This document shows, piece after piece, positions 16,887 to 23,530 of a DNA stretch of 64,000 bases (the stretch's first letter is position 1; every line of letters begins with the position of its first letter). This stretch comes from Sulfurivermis sp040755915 (GTDB lineage Bacteria; Pseudomonadota; Gammaproteobacteria; Thiohalomonadales; Thiohalomonadaceae): NCBI GenBank assembly GCA_040755915.1, contig JBFLWM010000037.1:1-64000 (forward strand). The letters are read 5' to 3'. The notes under the pieces were generated by a model. The model was not told the DNA's origin and did not search any database. It worked only from the letters and a program-made list of their open reading frames with translations. Position numbers and translations under genes: made by a program.

Positions 16887-17300
16887 TCACCGTAACCAGT
16901 CGTCTAGAACTATTTCAACAGTGTAGCTATAGCCGTAATGATTTGGGTGATTGCAGGTGAGCATGATCGCGCGATGCCTCTCACCATTCGCGCGGTTGTC
17001 TGGGTCGAACGGCGGAGCTGGTGTCCAGTTTTTTTTGGCCGCATCCAATATCTCGTAGTACCTGGACTGAGATGGCCCGTTGTCTGCATTCATAATCGCA
17101 TCTCGCACTATGCCTAGATTCGCGGTTTCGGTGCGCAGTAGTTCATAGACGCCAAGCACTGTGGCCTGGTGCATTAGATGCTCTTTCGGTCCGCGCTTCT
17201 TTGGCTTCCACCCATCAATAACCTCTTGCAGCCCTTCTTTTGTGAGCAGGCCGCGATCAAGAGCTTTGGCGATGTCGCTATATGTGATCGGCTTAGGCAT
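16887..17300 (-). CDS. Element protein of unknown function (137 aa)
   Basis: A 137-residue ORF starting MPKPITYSDIAKALDRGLLT, overlapping the integrase stop by 8 bp and so probably translated from the same message. The N-terminal part could be a small DNA-binding helix pair. The middle has KKRGPKEHLMHQATVLGVYELL. The C-terminus, HNHPNHYG-like CNHPNHYGYSYTVEIVLDDW, has a Cys and several His. A GTG start six codons upstream is an alternative. No family recognised. Confidence 0.6.
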   Translation of the reverse strand: MPKPITYSDIAKALDRGLLTKEGLQEVIDGWKPKKRGPKEHLMHQATVLGVYELLRTETANLGIVRDAIMNADNGPSQSRYYEILDAAKKNWTPAPPFDPDNRANGERHRAIMLTCNHPNHYGYSYTVEIVLDDWLR

Positions 17301-18501
17301 TTTGTTTTCCGCTTCCACGCAGGTACCGTGCCCACTCCGTCATCAGCTTGGCACGCTGTGGCAGCAGTTCATCGCGAGCGTAGGCCGCCCGCGTGGCGTC
17401 GTTGTTGACGTGGGCCAGGGCCAGCTCGCTCACTTCGTCCGGGTAGCGGGTGCTGCTGCGCACCCAATCCTTGAAGCTGGAGCGGAAGCCGTGGGGAACG
17501 GCGTCCACCTGCATGGTGCGCAGCACCTTGGACAGGGTCATATCGGAGAGCTGGCCGCCCCTGGGTGCGGCGAAGACGTAGGGCGAGCCTTCGACTCTGG
17601 GCAGGGCCTTCAGCAGGGCTCGCGCTTCGGCGGACAGGGGAACGCGGTGGGGCTTTCCTGCCTTCATCCGTTCCGCCGGAATCGTCCACATTTTCCCGGG
17701 AAGGTCGATTTCCAGCCATGTGGCGCCTCGCACTTCACCGGAGCGGGTTGCCGTCATAATGGCGAATTCCAGCGCCTTGGCACCAAGGCCGGACTGTTTG
17801 CGCAGCTCAACCATGAAGGCGGGAACATCCATCCAGGGCAGGGCGCGGTGGTGCTTCACCTTGGCGATCTTGCGCGGCTTCGGCAGCGCAACTTCCAGGT
17901 TGCCGCGCCACCTGGCCGGGTTGTCACCCTGGCGGAAGCCGGAAACCGTTGCCCAGGCAAGCACGGATTCGATACGGCCGCGCAGCCTGCTGGCCGTCTC
18001 TGTCTTCTCCAGCCAAATCGGCTCCAGCACCTGGACGACGTGCGCCAGTTCGATTTTATCCACCGGCAGGGCGCCGATGATCGGGGAGGCGTAGGTCTGA
18101 AGGGTGCTTTCCCATTGGGCTGTATGCTTGGCGTTCTGGAACTCCAGGCGCTTACTGGCGAGGAACTTCCGTGCGGCCTCATCGAATGTGATGGCCTTCG
18201 CGCCGGCAGCAACCAAGGAGGCGCGGGCGGCCTTACGCTGCTCGATGGGGTCAACGCCTTGGCGGATCTGTTCACGGGCCTCGCGGGCCTTCTCGCGGGC
18301 CTGCTGCAGGGTTACGTCGGGGAAACCGCCTAGGCCGATGTCGCGGCGGCGGTCGCCGACCGTGGTACGAAGTATCCATGAACGGGCGCCCGACTCGGTG
18401 ACCTGCAACAGCAGACCGGCGACGCCGCCGACGGCATGCAGGCCGGGGCGGGCGAGGCGCCGAACTTCGACAGGGGACAGCTCTTTTGCTTTCTTCGGCA
18501 C
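17293..18501 (-). CDS. Tyrosine-type site-specific integrase (P4-like)
   Basis: A 402-residue phage/ICE integrase. The N-terminal DUF4102-type arm-binding domain is MPKKAKELSPVEVRRL.. with GARSWILRTTVGDRRRDIGLGG. Then a SAM-like core-binding domain and the catalytic domain: Arg in TATRSGEVRGATW, HGFR in VPHGFRSSFKDW, a second His in LALAHVNNDATRAAY, and the Tyr nucleophile there. The GTG start gives the usual MPKKAKELS beginning; a TTG one codon upstream is an alternative. It lies 256 bp from attR and presumably catalysed insertion at tRNA-Ser. Confidence 0.93.
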   Translation of the reverse strand: MPKKAKELSPVEVRRLARPGLHAVGGVAGLLLQVTESGARSWILRTTVGDRRRDIGLGGFPDVTLQQAREKAREAREQIRQGVDPIEQRKAARASLVAAGAKAITFDEAARKFLASKRLEFQNAKHTAQWESTLQTYASPIIGALPVDKIELAHVVQVLEPIWLEKTETASRLRGRIESVLAWATVSGFRQGDNPARWRGNLEVALPKPRKIAKVKHHRALPWMDVPAFMVELRKQSGLGAKALEFAIMTATRSGEVRGATWLEIDLPGKMWTIPAERMKAGKPHRVPLSAEARALLKALPRVEGSPYVFAAPRGGQLSDMTLSKVLRTMQVDAVPHGFRSSFKDWVRSSTRYPDEVSELALAHVNNDATRAAYARDELLPQRAKLMTEWARYLRGSGKQNA

Positions 18502-18578
18502 CAAAAACCACCACGTTTAGTAGGAATTGGAATCGAACCGAAAACGGAAACACTGAAAAACAGGGCATTTCAGGATTT

Positions 18579-18602
18579 TGGTGATCGAAGTGGGAATCGA
18601 AC
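18579..18602 (-). other. tRNA 3'-end-like remnant (T-loop to CCA)
   Basis: On the minus strand, GTTCGATT, CCCAC, a seven-base strand TTCGATC, A and CCA follow each other with the spacing of a tRNA 3' half. The 5' T-stem and the rest of a tRNA are absent. It may be an att core left by another integration. A weaker GTTCGATTCC copy lies at 18529-18538. Confidence 0.35.
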
Positions 18603-18757
18603 TTGCGCCCCAACAACGTACCCAACATAGAAAATAGCATTGGGCGCGATTGGTTGCAACGGGATAAGAATGGATTGTTTTTGTAAATGCCGTAAATTAC
18701 AGGACAATATGGAGATATTGGGATTTATTGCGACTCAATGAAACATCAGCGGAGCGG

Positions 18758-18772
18758 CCACCCTCTCCGCCA
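18758..18772. repeat. attR core (15-bp direct repeat)
   Basis: Exact copy of the tRNA-Ser 3' end (CCACCCTCTCCGCCA). Together with 9680-9694 it delimits the integrated element. Confidence 0.9.
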
Positions 18773-18783
18773 TCCTTCCGTCA

Positions 18784-18799
18784 TGTGATCTTCATCACA
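18784..18799. promoter_or_regulatory. CRP/Vfr-type palindrome upstream of gacA
   Basis: TGTGATCTTCATCACA is an exact TGTGA-N6-TCACA match to the E. coli CRP consensus. It is centred about 121 bp before the gacA start codon and roughly 90 bp before the predicted transcription start, the range of a class I activator site. Whether a CRP homologue exists here is not visible in this window. Confidence 0.6.
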
Positions 18800-18848
18800 T
18801 TCCCATAAACCACGCAAACTGCTCGCCTAATGCCTGCCCGGGGCACGC

Positions 18849-18876
18849 TTGATTATTGCGGCAAATCCTGTATGTT
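18849..18876 (+). promoter_or_regulatory. Predicted sigma-70 promoter of gacA/uvrY
   Basis: TTGATT and TATGTT are 16 bp apart, each 4 of 6 to consensus, about 37 bp before the gacA ATG. No better pair was seen in the region. Confidence 0.4.
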
Positions 18877-18912
18877 CTGCGGTTGATTGTCCGGACACCC
18901 AAGAATCCACCC

Positions 18913-19551
18913 ATGATCAATGTCCTGCTGGTTGACGACCACGAGCTGGTGCGCACGGGAATCCGGCGCCTGCTCGGTGACGTCAAGGGCATCAAGGTCT
19001 ACGCCGAGGTCGACAGCGGCGAGGCCGCCATCGACTCGGTGCGCAAGTTCCAGCCGGATGTAGTGCTGATGGATGTCAGCATGCCCGGTATCGGCGGCCT
19101 GGAAGCGACTCGCCGCCTGGTGCACGCCCATCCCGACATCAAGGTCATCGTACTCACCGTTCATACCGACGATCCCTTCCCCAGCCAGTTGCTCAAGGCC
19201 GGTGCCGTTGGTTATCTGAGCAAGGGCTGCAATGTGGATGAGATGGTCCAGGCCATCCAGCAGGTAGCCAATGGCAAGCGCTATATCAGTCCGACCATTG
19301 CCCAGTCCCTGGCCCTGTCCCTGCTGCCCGGTACCGAATCGCCGTTCCAGCGCCTGTCGCGCCGTGAGCTGCAGGTGATGATGATGCTGATGCAGGGCAA
19401 CAAGATGGCCGATATTTCCGACCAGCTTTGCCTCAGCCCGAAGACCATCAGCACCTATCGCTACCGGCTTTACGAAAAACTCGGCGTGCGCACCGATGCC
19501 GAGCTGACCCGCCTGGCCATGCGCCACGGCATGCTGGACAACATCAGCTGA
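18913..19551 (+). CDS. gacA: Two-component response regulator GacA/UvrY
   Basis: A 212-residue NarL/FixJ-family regulator. In gammaproteobacteria it is phosphorylated by BarA/GacS and drives small RNAs that titrate CsrA. The receiver domain (1-120) has the acidic pair in VDDHELVRTGIRRLL, phospho-Asp 54 in VVLMDVSMPG and Lys in KAGAVGYLSKG. The C-terminal LuxR helix-turn-helix (148-205) reads LSRRELQVMMMLMQG, LSPKTISTYRYRLYEKLG. The start MINVLLVDD matches family length. uvrC follows by 48 bp, the classic uvrY-uvrC pair. The partner BarA/GacS kinase is not in the window, but a stand-alone BarA-type HPt is at 42054-42389. Confidence 0.95.
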   Translation: MINVLLVDDHELVRTGIRRLLGDVKGIKVYAEVDSGEAAIDSVRKFQPDVVLMDVSMPGIGGLEATRRLVHAHPDIKVIVLTVHTDDPFPSQLLKAGAVGYLSKGCNVDEMVQAIQQVANGKRYISPTIAQSLALSLLPGTESPFQRLSRRELQVMMMLMQGNKMADISDQLCLSPKTISTYRYRLYEKLGVRTDAELTRLAMRHGMLDNIS

Positions 19552-19599
19552 CTGCTGCCGCCGGAGCCCGCCGCGGGTTCCTTCTGTTAAAGTCTGTGC

Positions 19600-21441
19600 A
19601 TGTCCGCACCGCTTTCCCCCTTCGATAGCAAGGCTTTTCTCAAGTCGCTTACCGCGCGGCCCGGCGTGTACCGCATGTACGACGCTGCCGGCGAAATTCT
19701 TTACGTCGGCAAGGCGCGCAACCTCAAGAAGCGGGTGTCCAGCTACTTCGCCCGGGGCGACCACAGCGTCAAGACCCAGGCACTGGTGGCGCAGATCCAG
19801 CACATCGAGGTGACGGTGACTCACACAGAGGGTGAGGCGCTGTTGCTGGAAAACAACCTGATCAAGGCGCTGCAGCCGCGTTACAACATCCTGCTGCGTG
19901 ACGACAAGGGGTATCCCTACATCCATCTGTCCGATGACGAGTTTCCGCGCCTCAGCTTCTTCCGGGGCAAGCGCGGTGGTCGCGGCCGTTACTTCGGCCC
20001 CTATCCCAGCTCCAATGCTGTGCGCGAAAGCCTCAACCTGATGCAGAAGCTGTTTCCGGTGCGCCAGTGCGACAACACCTTCTACAGCAATCGCAGCCGC
20101 GCCTGCCTGCAGTACCAGATCAAGCGCTGCAGCGGTCCCTGTGTCGGCCTGGTGACGGTCGAGCGCTATCAGGAACACGTGCGCCATGCGGTGATGTTCC
20201 TGGAGGGCAAGAACAGCGAGGTGATCGACGAACTGGTGCGGCGCATGGAGGCCGCGGCGGCGGCACTCGATTTCGAGACCGCGGCTGTATACCGTGATCA
20301 GATCGCCAACCTGCGCCGGGTGCAGGAGCGGCAGTATGTCAGCGGCAATGCCGGTGCCGACTGTGACGTCATCGCCGTGGCCACCGCGGCGGGTGCCGCC
20401 TGCGTGCAGGTGTTCTTCATCCGCGGCGGCCACAACCTCGGCAACAAGACCTTCTATCCGCGCAATGCCGCCGGGGCAGACCCGGCCGAGCTGCTCGGCG
20501 CCTTTCTATCGCAGCATTATCTGGGGGATGCCCCGGGCGAGCGGCCGATCCCGCCCGAGATCCTGCTGGGGCAGTCCCTGGAAGAGGAGGATGCCCTGGC
20601 GGAAATATTGACTCAGCAGGCCGGCCGGCGCGTACTCCTCAGCAGCCGCCTGCGCGGCGAGCGGGCACGCTGGGTGGAGATGGCGCGCAACAACGCGGAG
20701 CATGCGCTGGCGGCTCACCTGGCCTCCAGGGCCAACCTGATGGGGCGTTTTGAGGCCTTGCAGGAGGCGCTGCATCTGGAGGCCATGCCGCAGCGCATCG
20801 AGTGCTTCGACATCAGCCACACCATGGGCGAACGCACCGTGGCCTCCTGTGTGGTATGCGACTGGGAAGGGCCGGTGAAGTCAGACTATCGCCGCTACAA
20901 CATCGAAGACATCACCCCGGGCGACGATTACGCCGCCATGCATCAGGCGCTGACGCGTCGCTTCCGTCGCCTGCAGGAAGGTGAGGGGCGGGCGCCGGAC
21001 ATCCTGCTCATCGACGGTGGCCTCGGACAGGTGCAGCAGGCGCATGATGTACTGGAGGAACTGGCCGTGGCCGGTATCCTGGTGGTGGGCGTGGCCAAGG
21101 GACCGACGCGCAAGGCGGGGCTGGAGCAGCTTGTCTTGTCCGGGGGGGAGGCGCCCACTATACTGCCGCCTGAATCGCCGGCCCTGCACCTGATCCAGCA
21201 GGTACGTGACGAGGCCCACCGCTTCGCCATCACCGGACACCGCCAGCGCCGGGCCAAGGCGCGGCGCACTTCGAGCCTGGAGGATGTCCCCGGTCTCGGC
21301 CCCAAACGCCGCCAGCAGCTGCTGCGCCAGTTCGGGGGACTACAGGAGGTGGCGCGCGCCGGTGTAGAAGACCTGGCCAAGGTCCACGGCATCAGCCGCC
21401 AGCTCGCGCAACGCATTTACGACGCCCTGCATCCGGAATGA
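19600..21441 (+). CDS. uvrC: Excinuclease ABC subunit C
   Basis: A 613-residue nucleotide-excision-repair endonuclease that cuts both sides of UvrAB-marked lesions. The GIY-YIG domain covers about 15-95 (PGVYRMYDAAGEILYVGKAR). A Cys-containing region (RACLQYQIKRCSGPC) and the UVR motif (about 205-240) follow. The RNase H-like C-nuclease has FDISHTMGERTVASCVVCDW and a DGG active-site block (LLIDGGLGQV). Tandem HhH motifs at the C-terminus read LEDVPGLGPKRRQQLLRQFG and DLAKVHGISRQLAQRIYDAL. Length is normal. It is co-transcribed with gacA upstream and pgsA 6 bp downstream. Confidence 0.97.
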   Translation: MSAPLSPFDSKAFLKSLTARPGVYRMYDAAGEILYVGKARNLKKRVSSYFARGDHSVKTQALVAQIQHIEVTVTHTEGEALLLENNLIKALQPRYNILLRDDKGYPYIHLSDDEFPRLSFFRGKRGGRGRYFGPYPSSNAVRESLNLMQKLFPVRQCDNTFYSNRSRACLQYQIKRCSGPCVGLVTVERYQEHVRHAVMFLEGKNSEVIDELVRRMEAAAAALDFETAAVYRDQIANLRRVQERQYVSGNAGADCDVIAVATAAGAACVQVFFIRGGHNLGNKTFYPRNAAGADPAELLGAFLSQHYLGDAPGERPIPPEILLGQSLEEEDALAEILTQQAGRRVLLSSRLRGERARWVEMARNNAEHALAAHLASRANLMGRFEALQEALHLEAMPQRIECFDISHTMGERTVASCVVCDWEGPVKSDYRRYNIEDITPGDDYAAMHQALTRRFRRLQEGEGRAPDILLIDGGLGQVQQAHDVLEELAVAGILVVGVAKGPTRKAGLEQLVLSGGEAPTILPPESPALHLIQQVRDEAHRFAITGHRQRRAKARRTSSLEDVPGLGPKRRQQLLRQFGGLQEVARAGVEDLAKVHGISRQLAQRIYDALHPE

Positions 21442-21447
21442 GGTTCG

Positions 21448-22047
21448 ATGCTCAACATTCCCAACAGCCTGACCCTGCTGCGCATCGCCCTGATCCCGGT
21501 GTTCGTGCTGTTTTTCTATCTGCCTGTCGGCTGGTCGCACCTGATCACTACCGCCATCTTCGCCCTGGCCGCCGTTACCGACTGGCTGGACGGCTATCTG
21601 GCGCGGCGCCTCGGCGCAACCTCCGCCTTCGGCGCCTTTCTCGACCCGGTGGCTGACAAACTGATGGTGGCTACGGCGCTGGTGTTGCTGGTGGACCGCA
21701 ACCCGACCGACTATCACGGCATCCTCATGGCGCTGCCGGCGGCCATCATCGTCGGGCGCGAGATCACCATCTCCGCCCTGCGCGAGTGGATGGCGGAAGT
21801 GGGGGCCACGCGCAAGGTGGCGGTGAACTACATCGGCAAGGTGAAGACCACGGCACAGATGGTGGCACTGCTGCTGCTGCTGTATCGCGAGCCGCTGTAC
21901 GGTATCGACGCGGCAGAACTGGGTTTTTGGCTGTTGTATGTGGCGGCCGCGCTGACCCTGTGGTCGATGACGGTATATCTGATGGCGGCCTGGCCGGTGC
22001 TGCTGGATGGCAAAAAAACAGCGGCAGACGAACAAAAAGGCGCTTGA
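21448..22047 (+). CDS. pgsA: CDP-diacylglycerol-glycerol-3-phosphate 3-phosphatidyltransferase
   Basis: A 199-residue inner-membrane enzyme of phosphatidylglycerol synthesis. It starts MLNIPNSLTLLRIALIPVFV. The CDP-alcohol phosphatidyltransferase signature DG-x2-AR-x8-G-x3-D-x3-D is exact, in DWLDGYLARRLGATSAFGAF followed by LDPVADK. About five hydrophobic segments. A GAGG ribosome site lies in the 6-bp gap from uvrC. Its stop codon overlaps the -35 box of the tRNA promoter that follows. Confidence 0.96.
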   Translation: MLNIPNSLTLLRIALIPVFVLFFYLPVGWSHLITTAIFALAAVTDWLDGYLARRLGATSAFGAFLDPVADKLMVATALVLLVDRNPTDYHGILMALPAAIIVGREITISALREWMAEVGATRKVAVNYIGKVKTTAQMVALLLLLYREPLYGIDAAELGFWLLYVAAALTLWSMTVYLMAAWPVLLDGKKTAADEQKGA

Positions 22048-22071
22048 CAGCAGGCGCGCCATCACTAAAAT
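22044..22071 (+). promoter_or_regulatory. Sigma-70 promoter of the tRNA Gly-Cys-Leu operon
   Basis: Perfect TTGACA (22044-22049), 16-bp spacer, and TAAAAT (5 of 6). A GC-rich discriminator (AGGCGGC) follows, as expected for stringently controlled stable-RNA promoters. It lies 20 bp before tRNA-Gly, and the -35 box overlaps the pgsA stop codon. Confidence 0.8.
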
Positions 22072-22090
22072 AGGCGGCTCATTTGGCAGC

Positions 22091-22166
<76 letters not shown>

Positions 22167-22172
22167 ATTCCG

Positions 22173-22204
22173 AAACCCCGGACAAGTAGCTGCCCGGGGT
22201 TTTT
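22173..22204 (+). terminator. Intrinsic terminator inside the tRNA operon
   Basis: AAACCCCGG / CCGGGGTTT stem with a 12-nt loop and a T-run, directly after tRNA-Gly. It would cut expression of the Cys and Leu tRNAs unless read-through or processing occurs. Confidence 0.75.
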
Positions 22205-22236
22205 CATTTCGGCGCCGCTGGCGCCACAGCAGTTTC

Positions 22237-22310
22237 GGCTGGATGGCAGAGTGGTTATGCAGCGGCCTGCAAAGCCGTGTACCTCGGTTCGATTCCGGGT
22301 CCAGCCTCCA
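22237..22310 (+). tRNA. tRNA-Cys (anticodon GCA)
   Basis: A 74-nt tRNA with GGCTGGA/TCCAGCC acceptor, anticodon loop CTGCAAA, T-loop GTTCGATTC and encoded CCA. Confidence 0.97.
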
Positions 22311-22371
22311 CTTTATTCTCGTTGCTTGCGGTAACACCGGTCCCCGGTAGAATTGCGTACGTCACACCCTT

Positions 22372-22458
22372 GCCCGGGTGGCGAAATTGGTAGACGCAAG
22401 GGACTTAAAATCCCTCGGTGGCAACACCGTACCGGTTCGATTCCGGTCCCGGGCACCA
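22372..22458 (+). tRNA. tRNA-Leu (anticodon TAA)
   Basis: An 87-nt class II tRNA with GCCCGGG/CCCGGGC acceptor, anticodon loop CTTAAAA, long variable arm and encoded CCA. Last gene of the Gly-Cys-Leu set found after pgsA in many gammaproteobacteria. Confidence 0.97.
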
Positions 22459-22537
22459 CTTCCTTCCTGAGTTATCTCTGATCTGCTTTCACTCTGCGGT
22501 GCAATGCAACACGGCGAGGGTGATCCTTATTCTCGCT

Positions 22538-23386
22538 TCAGCCCGACAGGCGACGCTTCAGGCCTGCGGTCTGCAGGATGGTGGTGGAGATTTCTTCGAT
22601 GGACATGTGGGTGGTATTGAGGAAGCGGATGCCTTCCTTGCGGTACAGGCTCTCCACCGCATCCACTTCCAGCTGGCACTGGGTGGACTGGGCGTAGCGG
22701 CTGTTGGGGCGGCGTTCGCTGCGGATCTGCTGCAGGCGATCGGGGTCGATGGTGAGGCCGAACAGTTTCTCGCGGTGCGGGCGCAGGGCCTCGGGCAGGG
22801 CGCGCAGCTGCAGGTCTTCCTCGGTGAGCGGGTAGTTGGCGGCATAGACGCCGTATTGCAGGGCGAGGAACAGCGAGGTGGGCGTCTTGCCGGAGCGCGA
22901 TACGCCGGTGAGGATGATATCGGCGGAACCGTAGTTGCGCGTGGTGACACCGTCGTCGTTGTTGAGGGCGAAGTTGAGCGCCTCGATGCGCGCGGTGTAG
23001 TTGGCGAAATTGCCCATGCCGTGGGAGCGGCCCATGACGTGGGAGGCCTTGATGCCCAGTTCCGCCTCCAGCGGCGCGTTGAAGGCATCGAAGAAATCGA
23101 GCACCAGGGCGCGGCAGTCACGCCGCATCTGTTCCAGCAGCGCGGTGTCCACCAGGGTACTGAACACGATGGGACGCACGCCATCCTGCTCCATCACCCC
23201 GTTGATGCGTTGCACCGCCTCGGCCATCTTCTCGGCGGTGTCGAGAAAGGGCAGGCGGGTGTAACTGAACTCCACGCCGTCGAACTGCGTCATCATGCTG
23301 TGGCCGAGGGTCTCGGCAGTGATGCCGGTACGGTCGGAGACGAAGAATACGGGGCGGTGCTGCATTTCCGGTTTCGGCACGATCAT
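22538..23386 (-). CDS. ppsR: PEP synthase regulatory kinase/phosphorylase PpsR
   Basis: A 282-residue DUF299 bifunctional enzyme. Known role: ADP-dependent inactivation and Pi-dependent reactivation of PEP synthase by (de)phosphorylating a Thr near its catalytic His. The N-terminal block reads RPVFFVSDRTGITAETLGHS; the P-loop is GVSRSGKTPTS (about residue 160), followed by LFLALQYGVYAANYPL. The C-terminus has NSRYAQSTQCQLEV. A start at MQHRPVFF, 7 codons in, is possible. It lies directly downstream of ppsA, its substrate, the standard pairing, separated here by an inverted-repeat element. Confidence 0.95.
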   Translation of the reverse strand: MIVPKPEMQHRPVFFVSDRTGITAETLGHSMMTQFDGVEFSYTRLPFLDTAEKMAEAVQRINGVMEQDGVRPIVFSTLVDTALLEQMRRDCRALVLDFFDAFNAPLEAELGIKASHVMGRSHGMGNFANYTARIEALNFALNNDDGVTTRNYGSADIILTGVSRSGKTPTSLFLALQYGVYAANYPLTEEDLQLRALPEALRPHREKLFGLTIDPDRLQQIRSERRPNSRYAQSTQCQLEVDAVESLYRKEGIRFLNTTHMSIEEISTTILQTAGLKRRLSG

Positions 23387-23420
23387 TTTCCTTGTTGTTG
23401 AATCGCCCCACCAGGCAGCA

Positions 23421-23523
23421 GGTACGAGAGACGAGGGACGAGGTGCGAGGGGATGAACTCGCTATGCTCGTGCCGTATATAAATTGGCTGCGCGCAGCGC
23501 ACTCCTGCCTCGTCTCTCGTACC
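23421..23523. repeat. Long inverted repeat between ppsA and ppsR
   Basis: Perfect 16-bp arms, GGTACGAGAGACGAGG and its reverse complement, enclose 71 bp including further GACGAGG-type units. Length and position resemble a dispersed intergenic palindromic element. In the message it would form a long hairpin between ppsA and ppsR. Confidence 0.75.
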
Positions 23524-23530
23524 TCTGTTC

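Larger units (their letters stand above)
18502..18912. other. 411-bp non-coding stretch: element end, attR and gacA control region
   Basis: No credible gene. From left to right it holds two tRNA T-loop-like motifs on the minus strand, AT-rich element end sequence, the attR repeat, a perfect CRP-type palindrome and a likely sigma-70 promoter for gacA. Confidence 0.8.
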
